This document shows, in pieces, positions 8,806 to 17,897 of a stretch of 64,000 nucleotides of DNA. The notes beneath the pieces were generated by a model. That model saw nothing but the letters and a program-made list of their open reading frames with translations. It was not told the DNA's origin and searched no databases. Within the stretch, counting starts at the first letter, position 1; each line of letters starts with the position of its first letter. The position numbers were made by a program, and so were the translations under genes. The DNA is from JAOARY01 sp045345765 (GTDB taxonomy: Bacteria > Bacillota > Clostridia > Peptostreptococcales > Peptostreptococcaceae). The stretch lies in contig CP148265.1 in NCBI GenBank assembly GCA_045345765.1, forward strand, positions 2,728,001 through 2,792,000. Reading direction: 5' to 3'.

Positions 8806-8820
8806 TTTTTAAGTTATAAT
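8792..8820 (+). promoter_or_regulatory. Promoter of the 2-oxoacid:ferredoxin oxidoreductase operon
   Basis: TTGAAA (8792-8797), 17-bp spacer, TATAAT (8815-8820). Transcription would start near 8827, after the ATG at 8819, which therefore cannot be the start codon; this supports TTG 8852. Confidence 0.75.
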
Positions 8821-8851
8821 GATTTTAGAAAAAGGAAAAGGGGGAATTAAA

Positions 8852-10522
8852 TTGAAATATAATATTTTAATAGGAGGCTCTGCTGGGCAGGGTATGGATA
8901 CTTTAGCTACAATATTAAAAAAAATATTACAAAAAAATGGTTACTATATATTTTTAAATAAAGATTATATGTCTAGAGTAAGAGGTGGACATAATTTTAT
9001 ACAAATAAGATTTTCTAAAGATGAAGTTCTTGGATATGATGATAAATTAGATGGAATAATAGCATTGGATAAAAATACTGTAGATATACACAAAAAAGAT
9101 TTGAAGGAAAAGAGTATATTGATTACAGATGAATCTAATTTGGATGAAAATGAAAATAATTATCCTAAATTAAAATTAAATAAATTAGCAAAAGAATTAA
9201 AAAATATAAAAATGGTTAATATAATAGCTTTAGGGAGCCTTTTAAAAGCTTTTGGTATTGAAGTAGATTGTGTTAAAGGGATATTAAATAAGATATTTAA
9301 AGAAGATAGTATTGTAAAGGCTAATCTAGAAGCTTTTAATAAAGGTTATGATTTAGTCAAAAATAAATTTAATATAGAAAAAGGAGAATTAAAAGATTCT
9401 ATATTAATAAATGGAAATGATGCAGTTGGTATTTCTGCAATAGCTTCAGGTGTTTCTTTTTATAGTGCATATCCAATGACTCCTTCTACTGGAGTTATGA
9501 ATTATATAGCAAAAAAAGCTAATGATGCAAATGTATTAGTTGAACAAGCCGAAGATGAAATCGCATCAATAACTATGGCTCTTGGAGCATCTTATGCAGG
9601 TGCAAGAGCTATGACAGGTTCTTCTGGTGGTGGACTTGCTCTTATGTGTGAAACATTAGGTTTGGTTTCTATAATGGAAACACCATTAGTTGTTATAGAT
9701 GTTCAAAGACCAGGTCCAGCAACAGGTCTTCCAACAAGAACTGAACAAAGTGATTTATCATTTTTATTAACAGCATCTCACGGAGAAATACCTAGAATTA
9801 TAATTGCATTAACAGATCAAGAAAATGCTTTTTATCAAACTTCTAGAGCTTTTAATCTTGCAGATAAATATCAAACATTAGTAATACTTTTAAGTGATCA
9901 ATTTTTAGCAGATAGCAATAAAACTATAAAAGATTTAGACTTTGATAAAATTTCGATTGATAGATATATAGATTTTGAAAAAACACCGAATTATAAAAGA
10001 TATGACTTAGAAAATAATATCTCAAAAAGAAGAATTCCAGGATTATCAAAAGATTATACTGTTATTACAGGTAGTAATGAGCATAATGAATATGGAAATA
10101 TAACAGAAGATAAAGCATTAAGAGTAAAAATGATGAAAAAAAGAATGGGAAAATTGGATTTAATAAAAAATGACTTAATAGAGCCTATTTATTATGGTAC
10201 TAAAAATCCTAAAAATTTAATAATAGGTTGGGGTTCTACAATAGGAGCAATAAAAGAAGCAATAGATATTTTAAATAATAATAAAGATGAATTTGGAGCT
10301 CTTATATTTTCTGACATATATCCTCTACCAACAAAAAAATTATTAGAATATAGCAAAGAGGCTGTTAATATAATTAATATAGAACAAAATTATACAGGGC
10401 AATTAGCTAAATTAATAAGAAGTGAAACAGGAATATACTGTAATAAAAGTATATTAAAATATGATGGTAGACAAATAAATTATAAAGAGATAGTATCACA
10501 AATAGAAAAAGAGGTGTTTTAA
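8852..10522 (+). CDS. 2-oxoacid:ferredoxin oxidoreductase, fused gamma-alpha subunit
   Basis: A protein of 556 residues combining the gamma domain (about 1-180; GGSAGQGMDTL, YMSRVRGGHNF) with the alpha/pyrimidine-binding domain (about 185-556; AYPMTPSTGVMNYIA, EQAEDEIASI, MTGSSGGGLALM, RPGPATGLPTRTEQSDL). Such KorA-type subunits oxidatively decarboxylate 2-oxoacids to acyl-CoA with reduction of ferredoxin, together with the TPP-binding beta subunit encoded next. TTG 8852 is preferred, with AAAGGGGG just upstream; an ATG at 8819 lies inside the -10 hexamer. The substrate (2-oxoglutarate, branched-chain or aryl-pyruvate) cannot be told. The beta gene starts one base after this stop. Confidence 0.93.
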   Translation: MKYNILIGGSAGQGMDTLATILKKILQKNGYYIFLNKDYMSRVRGGHNFIQIRFSKDEVLGYDDKLDGIIALDKNTVDIHKKDLKEKSILITDESNLDENENNYPKLKLNKLAKELKNIKMVNIIALGSLLKAFGIEVDCVKGILNKIFKEDSIVKANLEAFNKGYDLVKNKFNIEKGELKDSILINGNDAVGISAIASGVSFYSAYPMTPSTGVMNYIAKKANDANVLVEQAEDEIASITMALGASYAGARAMTGSSGGGLALMCETLGLVSIMETPLVVIDVQRPGPATGLPTRTEQSDLSFLLTASHGEIPRIIIALTDQENAFYQTSRAFNLADKYQTLVILLSDQFLADSNKTIKDLDFDKISIDRYIDFEKTPNYKRYDLENNISKRRIPGLSKDYTVITGSNEHNEYGNITEDKALRVKMMKKRMGKLDLIKNDLIEPIYYGTKNPKNLIIGWGSTIGAIKEAIDILNNNKDEFGALIFSDIYPLPTKKLLEYSKEAVNIINIEQNYTGQLAKLIRSETGIYCNKSILKYDGRQINYKEIVSQIEKEVF

Positions 10523-10523
10523 T

Positions 10524-11390
10524 ATGTTGGATTTAAAAATGTATAAATCAGATGCAGAAAATATGTGGTGTCCAGGATGTGGAAATTTTTCTATATTAGA
10601 AGCCTTGAAAATGGCATTAGCTGAGCTTGATTTGGATCAAGGGAAATATGTATTAGTATCAGGGATTGGTCAAGCTGCAAAAACACCACATTATATAAAA
10701 TCAAATACTTTTCATGGTTTACACGGTAGAGCTTTGCCAGCAGCATTTGGAGTAAAAGCAGCTAATAAAAATTTAAAAGTAATTGCATTAACTGGAGATG
10801 GAGATGGCTATGGAGAAGGTGGTAATCACTTAATTCACAGTTTGAGAAGAAATATAAATATAGCTCATTTTGTTCATAATAATCAAATTTATGGTCTGAC
10901 AAAAGGGCAAGGATCTCCTACAACAGCGCTTAATCAAAAAACCACGTTACAATTAGATGGAGTTAAAGTAAAGCCATTTAACCCAATATCTTTTGCTATA
11001 AGTCAAGAGATTGGGTTTGTTGCAAGAAGTTTTTCTGGAGATATAAGTCATTTAAAGGAAATGATGAAAGCAGCTATTTTATATGATGGTTATGCTCTTT
11101 TAGATATATTACAGCCTTGTGTAACTTTTAATAAAATAAATACGTTTAAATGGTATAAAGATAGGGTATATAAGCTTGGGGATGATTATGATCCATATGA
11201 CATAAATCTTGCTTTTAAAAAATCAATGGAGCATTTAAAGTCTAATAAAATCCCAATAGGAATAATATATAAAAATAAAGAGGCTATATCATATATTAAA
11301 AGACATGATGTTTTAAATAATAATTTTTCTTTAACTAGTATTAATAAAGATAAAAATAAATATAAAAAGTATCTAAATGACTTTAGATAG
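10524..11390 (+). CDS. 2-oxoacid:ferredoxin oxidoreductase, TPP-binding beta subunit
   Basis: A 288-residue KorB-type beta subunit. CPGCG near residue 14 supplies cluster cysteines, and the thiamine diphosphate motif is seen as GDGDGYGEGGNH (about residues 92-103), with the downstream NNQIYGLTKGQ typical of this family. A shortened relative of the five-domain pyruvate enzyme, it works with the fused gamma-alpha subunit; no separate ferredoxin-like delta subunit gene is present here. ATG follows GAGGTG inside the end of the upstream gene. The terminator at 11408 ends the pair. Confidence 0.94.
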   Translation: MLDLKMYKSDAENMWCPGCGNFSILEALKMALAELDLDQGKYVLVSGIGQAAKTPHYIKSNTFHGLHGRALPAAFGVKAANKNLKVIALTGDGDGYGEGGNHLIHSLRRNINIAHFVHNNQIYGLTKGQGSPTTALNQKTTLQLDGVKVKPFNPISFAISQEIGFVARSFSGDISHLKEMMKAAILYDGYALLDILQPCVTFNKINTFKWYKDRVYKLGDDYDPYDINLAFKKSMEHLKSNKIPIGIIYKNKEAISYIKRHDVLNNNFSLTSINKDKNKYKKYLNDFR

Positions 11391-11407
11391 GAATTAATAA
11401 AAATATA

Positions 11408-11453
11408 AAAACATCTTTTTTGAGTGTATAATATACAAAAAGGGTGTTTTTTA
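11408..11453 (+). terminator. Terminator after the oxidoreductase operon
   Basis: Arms AAAACATCTTTTTT (11408-11421) and AAAAAGGGTGTTTT (11437-11450) pair with G-U wobbles and are followed by further Ts. It precedes the LevR-type gene, so that gene needs its own promoter, which was not identified. Confidence 0.65.
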
Positions 11454-11488
11454 TTTATATTTAATGCTTAAAATATGGGGGACTTTAT

Positions 11489-14137
11489 ATGAAAATAGAA
11501 AAATTTTTAAATTTATTAAAAAATGCAAAAGAACCTCTGAGTGCAACTGAGGCTGGAAAAATGTTAAACACAGATAGGACTAATGCAAGTAGATATTTAA
11601 ATACACTTTATAAAAAGGGGTTGATAGAAAAAAAAGATGGTAGGCCGGTTTTATATTATATGAAGAGAGATTTTTTTGATAAAAATATAAATTTTAAGAA
11701 TATAATAGGAAAAGATGAAAGTTTAGCTATAAGTATTAAACAAGCTAAGGCTGCAATTTTGTATCCACCAAATGGTTTACATACATTAATTTTAGGACAA
11801 ACAGGCACAGGAAAATCTATGTTTGCAGAATGTATGTACGAATATTCAAAGATGGAGAATATAATTGCTAAAAATGCACCTTTTATAAGATTTAATTGTG
11901 CAGATTATTCTCAAACACCACAGCTTTTAATGTCTTATATATTTGGGGTCAAAAAAGGAAGTTATACAGGAGCCTTAGAAGATAGAGAAGGTCTTATTGC
12001 AAAAGCTAATAATGGAATACTATTTTTAGATGAAATACATAGATTATCACCACAAGGGCAAGAAATGTTATTTACATTTATAGATAAAGGTGAATACAAA
12101 AAACTTGGAGATACAAAAAAAGAAAGTGCAAATGTTCTTATAATTGGTGCAACAACAGAAAATGTAAAATCATATTTATTAGATACTTTTGTAAGGCGTA
12201 TACCTATGATTATAAACCTACCAACATTAAAAGAAAGAACATTAAAAGAAAGATTTGAACTTATAGAATATTTTTTTAAAGAAGAGTCTTATAGGCTTTT
12301 AAAACCAATAAACCTTTGTAAAAATAGCTTGATTAGTTATTTACTATATGATTGTGATTCAAATATTGGACAATTGCAAAAAGATATAAAATTATCTTGT
12401 GCAAAAGCTTTTTTAAATTTTAAGGCAAACGAAGAAGAAGAAATTTATATAGATGAAAATGTTATTCCAATATATATTAATAAAGGATTTTTAAAATATA
12501 AAGATTTTAAAAGTCAACTTGATTTTATAAATGATAGCGATAAAGATGTGTTTACATTTAATTATGAAGAAGATAATAATTTGAATTTTATTAAGGAATT
12601 TAATATAGATAAAAATAAAGAGTTTTATAAGAGTATAGAAGAAAAGGTAGATAAATTAAAATCTTTGGGATTTGAAAAAGAAAAAATAAATAGTCTTATA
12701 AGTAATGATATAGAAATCTCTCTAAAAAAATATCTAAATCAAGTACCGAGGTTTTTTAAAAGAGAGGAATTAAGAAGAATAGTTGATGAAAAAGTATTAG
12801 ATTTAACTGAAGAAATATTAATGTATGCTTCTAATGAACTTAGTAAAATTTATAGTGAAAAAATATATTTTGCACTATCCATACATATACAAGAGTGTAT
12901 AAAAAGAATAAAAAATAAAAAAGAGATATATCATCCGCATCTAAAAAAAATAAAAACAGAAAATAAAAAAGAATTTATGATTGCATTTAAATGTGCTTCA
13001 ATGATTGAAGAAAAATTTGATATAGAAATTCCTATAGATGAAGTTGGTTATATAACTATGTTTATTACTTCAAAAGAAGAGGAAGATAATGAAGAAAATA
13101 ATATAAAAATACTTGTAGCAATGCATGGAAAATCTACTGCAAGTAGTATGGTTGAAGTATCTAATGAACTTATGGGTGTGAAATATGCCAGAGCTTTGGA
13201 TATGCCTCTTGATATAGATTCTTTTCAAATGTATGAGAGAATAAAAAATGAAATAAAGAAAATGGGAAAAATGAAAGGACTATTATTATTAGTAGATATG
13301 GGGTCACTTAGTTCTTTTGGTAAGATTTTAGAAGATGAACTAAATATAAAGATAAAAACAGTTGATATGGTGAGTACACCTCTTATAATAGAAGCCACAA
13401 GAAAGGGAATAATGGGTAGATCATTACAAGATGTGTATGATAGTTGTATGAATTTTAGAAAAAAAGGGATAGATGTATTTGTAAAAAATAAAAATAAAAA
13501 AAATATAATAATAACAGCATGCTTTACTGGAGATGGAGCTTCAAAGAAGATTAAAAACTACTTAATTAATAATTTAGAAGATAAGAATATAATAATTGAG
13601 AATTTTAATATCTTAAATAAGAATGAATTTAGAGAAAATATAGATAGAATCAAAAAAAGTTACAATTTGATAGCGGTAATAACAACTGTACCAATGGAAT
13701 TAGAAGATGTAAAAACAATTTGGGCAGCAGAAGTTTTAAAGGAAGATGGAGTTAAAAAAATTAGTCATTTAATAGAGAAGGAAAATGACTATATAAGCAT
13801 AAGTAAATCTTTAAAAAATCATCTTACTAAAATTGATTCAAAAGAAGCAATTGAGGAAATATTAAATATATTAAAAAATATAGAGGATACCTTGGGTATA
13901 GATATTGATGATGATGTAAGGGTTGGAGTAATAATGCATATGGCATTTTTAATAGAGTCTTTACTTAGCAATGAGGAAAAAAATTATGAGAGTATATCTA
14001 TAGTGAAGGAATATAAATATGAAAAGATGGTAATAAAGAAGTCTGTTGAAAAATTAGAGAAGAAATATAAGATAAGTATTAATGATAAAGAAGTTTATTA
14101 TCTTTGTAGAATGTTAGTCGAAAACAATAGTGTGTAG
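11489..14137 (+). CDS. LevR-type sigma-54-dependent, PTS-controlled transcriptional activator
   Basis: An 882-residue regulator. Domains in order: winged-helix DNA-binding region (about 1-65); AAA+ sigma-54 activation domain (about 70-300) with Walker A GQTGTGKS at 103-110, sigma-54 contact loop GSYTGA at 157-162 and Walker B LFLDE; a PRD (about 465-535); an EIIA-mannose-like domain with candidate phosphorylation His in AMHGKSTASS (near 548); a IIB-like stretch; and a C-terminal PRD with His in VGVIMHMAFL. The contact loop departs from the consensus GAFTGA. Such proteins open sigma-54 promoters, with activity set by PTS phosphorylation. Its obvious target is the -24/-12 promoter just downstream of its own gene, driving the PTS genes. 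ATG is preceded by GGGGGA. Confidence 0.93.
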   Translation: MKIEKFLNLLKNAKEPLSATEAGKMLNTDRTNASRYLNTLYKKGLIEKKDGRPVLYYMKRDFFDKNINFKNIIGKDESLAISIKQAKAAILYPPNGLHTLILGQTGTGKSMFAECMYEYSKMENIIAKNAPFIRFNCADYSQTPQLLMSYIFGVKKGSYTGALEDREGLIAKANNGILFLDEIHRLSPQGQEMLFTFIDKGEYKKLGDTKKESANVLIIGATTENVKSYLLDTFVRRIPMIINLPTLKERTLKERFELIEYFFKEESYRLLKPINLCKNSLISYLLYDCDSNIGQLQKDIKLSCAKAFLNFKANEEEEIYIDENVIPIYINKGFLKYKDFKSQLDFINDSDKDVFTFNYEEDNNLNFIKEFNIDKNKEFYKSIEEKVDKLKSLGFEKEKINSLISNDIEISLKKYLNQVPRFFKREELRRIVDEKVLDLTEEILMYASNELSKIYSEKIYFALSIHIQECIKRIKNKKEIYHPHLKKIKTENKKEFMIAFKCASMIEEKFDIEIPIDEVGYITMFITSKEEEDNEENNIKILVAMHGKSTASSMVEVSNELMGVKYARALDMPLDIDSFQMYERIKNEIKKMGKMKGLLLLVDMGSLSSFGKILEDELNIKIKTVDMVSTPLIIEATRKGIMGRSLQDVYDSCMNFRKKGIDVFVKNKNKKNIIITACFTGDGASKKIKNYLINNLEDKNIIIENFNILNKNEFRENIDRIKKSYNLIAVITTVPMELEDVKTIWAAEVLKEDGVKKISHLIEKENDYISISKSLKNHLTKIDSKEAIEEILNILKNIEDTLGIDIDDDVRVGVIMHMAFLIESLLSNEEKNYESISIVKEYKYEKMVIKKSVEKLEKKYKISINDKEVYYLCRMLVENNSV

Positions 14138-14160
14138 AAAAATACACACTATTGTTTTAT
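14125..14160 (+). terminator. Terminator overlapping the levR-type stop codon
   Basis: Perfect 12-bp stem CAATAGTGTGTA (14125-14136) with TACACACTATTG (14143-14154), six-base loop, then TTTTATTTTTTT. The TAG stop at 14135-14137 lies within the stem, so the hairpin can form only once ribosomes have released. Confidence 0.85.
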
Positions 14161-14308
14161 TTTTTTGTAAAATTACACTCTTATTTATACTAAAAATTTA
14201 TAAAAAAAAATATAAATAATTTATTAAAAACTAAATTTAACTATATCAAACATTGAAAATGCATATTTTTTAGAAAAAATAAAATATTTTAATTATATAT
14301 TATGATTT

Positions 14309-14324
14309 TGGTATGGTATTTGCA
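14309..14324 (+). promoter_or_regulatory. Sigma-54 (-24/-12) promoter of the PTS operon
   Basis: TGGTATGGTATTTGCA: the invariant GG (14310-14311) and GC (14322-14323) are separated by exactly 10 bases, and TTGCA is a perfect -12 element. Transcription should start near 14335, about 31 bases before the IIB start codon. It lies directly downstream of a sigma-54 activator gene, which makes the call strong; it also implies that the genome encodes RpoN. Confidence 0.88.
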
Positions 14325-14365
14325 TAATATATAATGTGTATATAAAAATTAAAGGGGGATTTAAT

Positions 14366-14680
14366 ATGAAGAAGATAATGCTTGTTTGTTCAGCAGGAAT
14401 GTCGACAAGTCTTTTAGTTACAAAAATGAAAACTGCATCGGATGAAATGAATTTAGAAGTTGATGTATTTGCTGTTGCTGAAGCAGATGCAAAAAATCAT
14501 TATGAAAGAGCCGATATAGTTTTATTAGGACCGCAAGTAAGATTTTTGAAGGATAAAATAGAAAAAGAAGTTAAAGATTATGCTATACCAGTTGCAGTTA
14601 TAGATAGTATAAGTTATGGAATGATGGATGGTAAAAAGGTTTTAGAATCAGCTTTAGATAGTTTGAAATTAAAAAATTAA
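14366..14680 (+). CDS. PTS lactose/cellobiose-family IIB component
   Basis: A 104-residue cytosolic IIB protein. The N-terminal phosphorylation loop VCSAGMSTSLL places the active cysteine at residue 8; the rest (VLLGPQVRFLKD, IDSISYGMMDG) matches the cellobiose/diacetylchitobiose IIB fold. It passes phosphate from IIA to the sugar bound by IIC. ATG 14366 is preferred, preceded by AAAGGGGGA; the upstream in-frame ATG at 14336 sits at the predicted transcription start. First gene of the sigma-54-dependent operon IIB-IIC-IIA. Confidence 0.94.
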   Translation: MKKIMLVCSAGMSTSLLVTKMKTASDEMNLEVDVFAVAEADAKNHYERADIVLLGPQVRFLKDKIEKEVKDYAIPVAVIDSISYGMMDGKKVLESALDSLKLKN

Positions 14681-14730
14681 TATTTTTAGGAATTAGGAAA
14701 AGGTTTTTAATAAATTGTGGAGGGGTTAAT

Positions 14731-16008
14731 ATGATTGCATTTTTAGAGAAAAATTTTGTTCCAATCGCAGCTAAAATAGGAAGTCAAAGGCATCTTGTTG
14801 CAATAAGAAATGGATTTGTTGCTATAATGCCACTTATGATAGTAGGTTCTATGGCAGTTTTAGTTAATAATTTACCTATACAAGCATATCAAAGTTTTAT
14901 GACTGGATTATTTGGAGAAGGCTGGACAGGTTTTGGGGGAAACCTTTGGATGGGAAGTTTTGCGGTAATGTCTTTATTTGTGGCTTTTTCAATTGCATAT
15001 AATTTAGGAAAATCATATGATAAAGATGGATTAAGTTGCGGTATTATATCATTAGCTTGTTTAATGGCAATAATGAATCCGGCAGCGGAAGCATTTGCTA
15101 TACCTTATACATGGACTGGGGCGCAAGGGTTATTTATAACAATTGCTGTAGCACTTTTATCAACTGAAATATTTGTAAGATTAATAGGCAATGAAAGATT
15201 AGTTATAAAAATGCCAGATGGTGTACCACCAGCTGTAGCAAGATCTTTTGCAGCGTTGTTTCCATCTATAATAACACTTTCTATATTTGCATTTATAAAA
15301 TTATTCTTTGTTAAGATTGGCCATCCAGATATACATCAGTTTGTATTTGATTTTATACAAGCGCCAATGTCTAATATGGGAAATACGGTTTGGTCTGCAA
15401 TGATAATATCTTTATTAAATCATTTATTATGGTTCTTTGGTTTACATGGTTCAAATATATTAGAACCTGTTATGCAAGCATTATATATGCCTGCAATAGA
15501 AGCAAATGCAGCAGCATTCCAAGCTGGTCTTCCAGTAAAACATATAGTTACAAAACCATTCTTTGATGCTTTTGTATATATGGGTGGTTCTGGAGTTACA
15601 GTAGCATTATTAACAGCTATTTATATTGCTGGTAAGAGAAAGCATATGAAGAATTTAGCTAACTTATCAATTGCACCTGCATTATTTAATATAAATGAGC
15701 CTGTTATGTTTGGATTACCAATCGTATTAAATCCAGTATTTATAATACCATTTATATTAACACCATTTATATTAACATTAACGAGTTATGGTGCAATTGC
15801 TATGAATATAGTACCAAAGACTGTTGTATTTATTCCATGGACAACACCACCAATAATTGGAGGATTTTTAGCAACTGGAGGGTCAGTTGCTGGAGCAGCA
15901 TTATCTTTAATCAATTTATTAATAGCAATTGCGATTTATATACCATTTATAATAATTGCTGAAAAAGCAGAAGAAAAAAAGGAAAAAGAAGCCAAAAATG
16001 CAATTTAG
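14731..16008 (+). CDS. PTS lactose/cellobiose-family IIC component
   Basis: A 425-residue membrane permease with about ten hydrophobic segments. Typical family marks are the N-terminal IAAKIGSQRHLVAIRNGFVAI, MPDGVPPAVARSFAALFPS, and the substrate-site region INEPVMFGLPIVLNPVFIIPF. It takes up a beta-linked disaccharide (cellobiose, chitobiose, lactose class), which is phosphorylated on entry by the partner IIB. The C-terminal tail is Lys/Glu rich. GGAGGGG precedes the ATG. Within the operon it lies 50 nt after IIB and 15 nt before IIA. Confidence 0.95.
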   Translation: MIAFLEKNFVPIAAKIGSQRHLVAIRNGFVAIMPLMIVGSMAVLVNNLPIQAYQSFMTGLFGEGWTGFGGNLWMGSFAVMSLFVAFSIAYNLGKSYDKDGLSCGIISLACLMAIMNPAAEAFAIPYTWTGAQGLFITIAVALLSTEIFVRLIGNERLVIKMPDGVPPAVARSFAALFPSIITLSIFAFIKLFFVKIGHPDIHQFVFDFIQAPMSNMGNTVWSAMIISLLNHLLWFFGLHGSNILEPVMQALYMPAIEANAAAFQAGLPVKHIVTKPFFDAFVYMGGSGVTVALLTAIYIAGKRKHMKNLANLSIAPALFNINEPVMFGLPIVLNPVFIIPFILTPFILTLTSYGAIAMNIVPKTVVFIPWTTPPIIGGFLATGGSVAGAALSLINLLIAIAIYIPFIIIAEKAEEKKEKEAKNAI

Positions 16009-16023
16009 ATAGGAGATGACTTT

Positions 16024-16365
16024 ATGGATTTAGAACAAATTATATTTGTTATTATAACATCAAGTGGAGATGCAAAGAGCTATTGTATGGAAGCGATGGC
16101 TTTTGCAAGAAATAATGAATTTATAAAAGCTAAGGAATATATAAAAAAGGCTGAAAAAGAACTTCTAAAAGCTCATGGACAACAAACTGATTTAATTCAA
16201 AAAGAGGCTGGAGGCAAAAAAACTGAAGTTTCATTACTTATGGTTCATGCGCAAGATCATCTTATGAATGCAATAACAGTAAAAGATTTATCAAAAGAAA
16301 TGATTCATATGTATGAAAAAATGTATTTGAAAGATGATGAATATGCATCTAATGTAAATATGTAA
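16024..16365 (+). CDS. PTS lactose/cellobiose-family IIA component
   Basis: A 113-residue helical IIA protein of the lactose/cellobiose class. The HAQDH motif at residues 75-79 (LMVHAQDHLMNAI) contains the phosphorylated histidine, and the N-terminal helix with GDAKSYCMEAM is typical. It receives phosphate from HPr and passes it to IIB. ATG has AGGAGATGA upstream. The gene ends the PTS trio; a nested-palindrome element separates it from the glycosidase genes. Confidence 0.95.
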   Translation: MDLEQIIFVIITSSGDAKSYCMEAMAFARNNEFIKAKEYIKKAEKELLKAHGQQTDLIQKEAGGKKTEVSLLMVHAQDHLMNAITVKDLSKEMIHMYEKMYLKDDEYASNVNM

Positions 16366-16401
16366 AAAAATTAAATAATAAATAAAAAATTAAGATGTAT
16401 T

Positions 16402-16505
16402 TGGGTCTGTTGCAAAAAGAATAAATATTACAATATGTTTTGTTGATTTTAAATTCGTAAAATTATATTGTGTGTAAATTCTTAATAGTGATAGCCCCAT
16501 TTATT
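16402..16505. repeat. Nested-palindrome intergenic element, copy 3
   Basis: Third copy, between the IIA and GH4 genes. Outer arms are 16402-16422 (TGGGTCTGTTG...AGAAT) and 16478-16499 (ATTCTTAATAG...GCCCCA); the inner pair is imperfect. The loop ATTTTAAATTCGTAA matches copy 1 (ATTTTAAATTCATAA) and the right half aligns with copy 1 over about 60 bases. It may attenuate read-through from the PTS genes into the glycosidase genes. Confidence 0.72.
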
Positions 16506-16594
16506 TTTATCTCAATATGAAAAAATTTATTGTAGCACTAAAAAAGTATATAAAAATATAAATTTATTAAAAGAAAATCCAGAGGTGAAAAAAT

Positions 16595-17884
16595 ATGAAA
16601 ATTTCAATAATAGGTGGGGGTAGCAGTTATACGCCAGAACTTATTGAAGGCATAATAAATAATAAAGATATAGATGTAAAAGAAATAGCTTTATGTGATA
16701 TAGAAGAAGGTAAAGAAAAATTAGATATAATATATGATTTAAGCAATAGAATGATAGAAAAATCTGGTTTAAATATAAAGATAAAAAAGACTTTAGATAA
16801 AAAGGAAGCGATTGAAAATAGTTCATTTGTAATTTCACAAATAAGAGTTGGAGGATTAAAAGCAAGGTTAAATGATGAAAAAATCCCTCTTAAATACAAT
16901 CTTTTAGGTCAAGAAACAACAGGTGTAGGGGGATTTTTTAAAGCTTTAAGAACAATTCCTGTAATATTTGAGATATGCGATTACATTGAAAAATATGCAA
17001 AAGATGCATATTTGATAAATTTCACAAATCCAGCAGGTATAATTACACAAGCGGTTTTAAAACATAAAAATACTAAGGTTGTTGGTGTATGTAATGTTCC
17101 AATAACTATGAAAAATATGATTGCAGATTTGATGAAATTAGATAGAGATAAATTGGAAATTAATTTTATTGGTTTAAATCATTTGGTGTATATTCATGAT
17201 ATCTATTATGAAGGAAAAGATATATTTGATGATTTACTAAAAGTATTAGAAACTGGAAATATAAATATGAAAAATATTGATGATTTGAAATTTGATATGG
17301 ATTTATTAAATTCTCTTAGATTAATTCCTTGCCCTTATCATAAGTATTTTTATATGAAAGACACTATGCTAAAAAAACAACAAGAAAGTTTAAAAACAGA
17401 TAATTTAAGAGCAAGCCAAGTTATTGAAATCGAAAAAGATTTATTTAAGATATATAAGAAAAGTTCATTAGATGAAAAACCTATAGAATTAGAAAAAAGA
17501 GGAGGGTCTTATTATTCAGATGTTGCAATATCTTTAATAGACTCAATATCTAATGATAAAAAAGATATGCATGTAGTAAATATTTTAAATAAAGATACCA
17601 TTAGAGATTTACCACAAGACTGTGTTATTGAAACTAATTGTGTAGTTGGTAAACAAGGAATAGAGCCAATAAAAAATAGATATAAAAAATTGAATAATGT
17701 GATAGGATTATTAAGAAGTGTTAAATCATACGAAGATTTAACAATAGAAAGTGCTTACACTAAAGATAAGAAAAAAGCAATTTTAGCTTTGGTGGAAAAT
17801 CCTCTGATTGTTGATTATGATAAAGCTAAACTTGTTTTTGAAGATATGTTAAAGGTAAATAGTGATTATATAAAATTTAATTAG
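16595..17884 (+). CDS. GH4 family 6-phospho-beta-glycosidase
   Basis: A 429-residue cytosolic glycoside hydrolase of family 4, which uses NAD and a divalent metal in an oxidation-elimination mechanism. Visible are the Rossmann start KISIIGGGSSYTPEL, GQETTGVGGFFKALRTI, INFTNPAGI, the metal-binding cysteine in GVCNVPITM and histidine in FIGLNHLVYI. Its likely job is to split the phosphorylated disaccharide delivered by the upstream PTS into glucose (or N-acetylglucosamine) and the 6-phospho sugar. ATG follows GAGGTG. The MupG/DUF871 gene follows after 13 nt. Exact sugar is undetermined. Confidence 0.92.
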   Translation: MKISIIGGGSSYTPELIEGIINNKDIDVKEIALCDIEEGKEKLDIIYDLSNRMIEKSGLNIKIKKTLDKKEAIENSSFVISQIRVGGLKARLNDEKIPLKYNLLGQETTGVGGFFKALRTIPVIFEICDYIEKYAKDAYLINFTNPAGIITQAVLKHKNTKVVGVCNVPITMKNMIADLMKLDRDKLEINFIGLNHLVYIHDIYYEGKDIFDDLLKVLETGNINMKNIDDLKFDMDLLNSLRLIPCPYHKYFYMKDTMLKKQQESLKTDNLRASQVIEIEKDLFKIYKKSSLDEKPIELEKRGGSYYSDVAISLIDSISNDKKDMHVVNILNKDTIRDLPQDCVIETNCVVGKQGIEPIKNRYKKLNNVIGLLRSVKSYEDLTIESAYTKDKKKAILALVENPLIVDYDKAKLVFEDMLKVNSDYIKFN

Positions 17885-17897
17885 GGGGAAGTGAAAA

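Noticed and set aside
8819..8851. ATG start for the oxidoreductase gamma-alpha gene
   Set aside because: It overlaps the -10 hexamer TATAAT, so it would not be in the mRNA; TTG 8852 has a ribosome site.
1705..16505. Insertion sequence or CRISPR repeats
   Set aside because: The three palindromic elements are far apart, hold no transposase or spacers, and show no clear target duplication.
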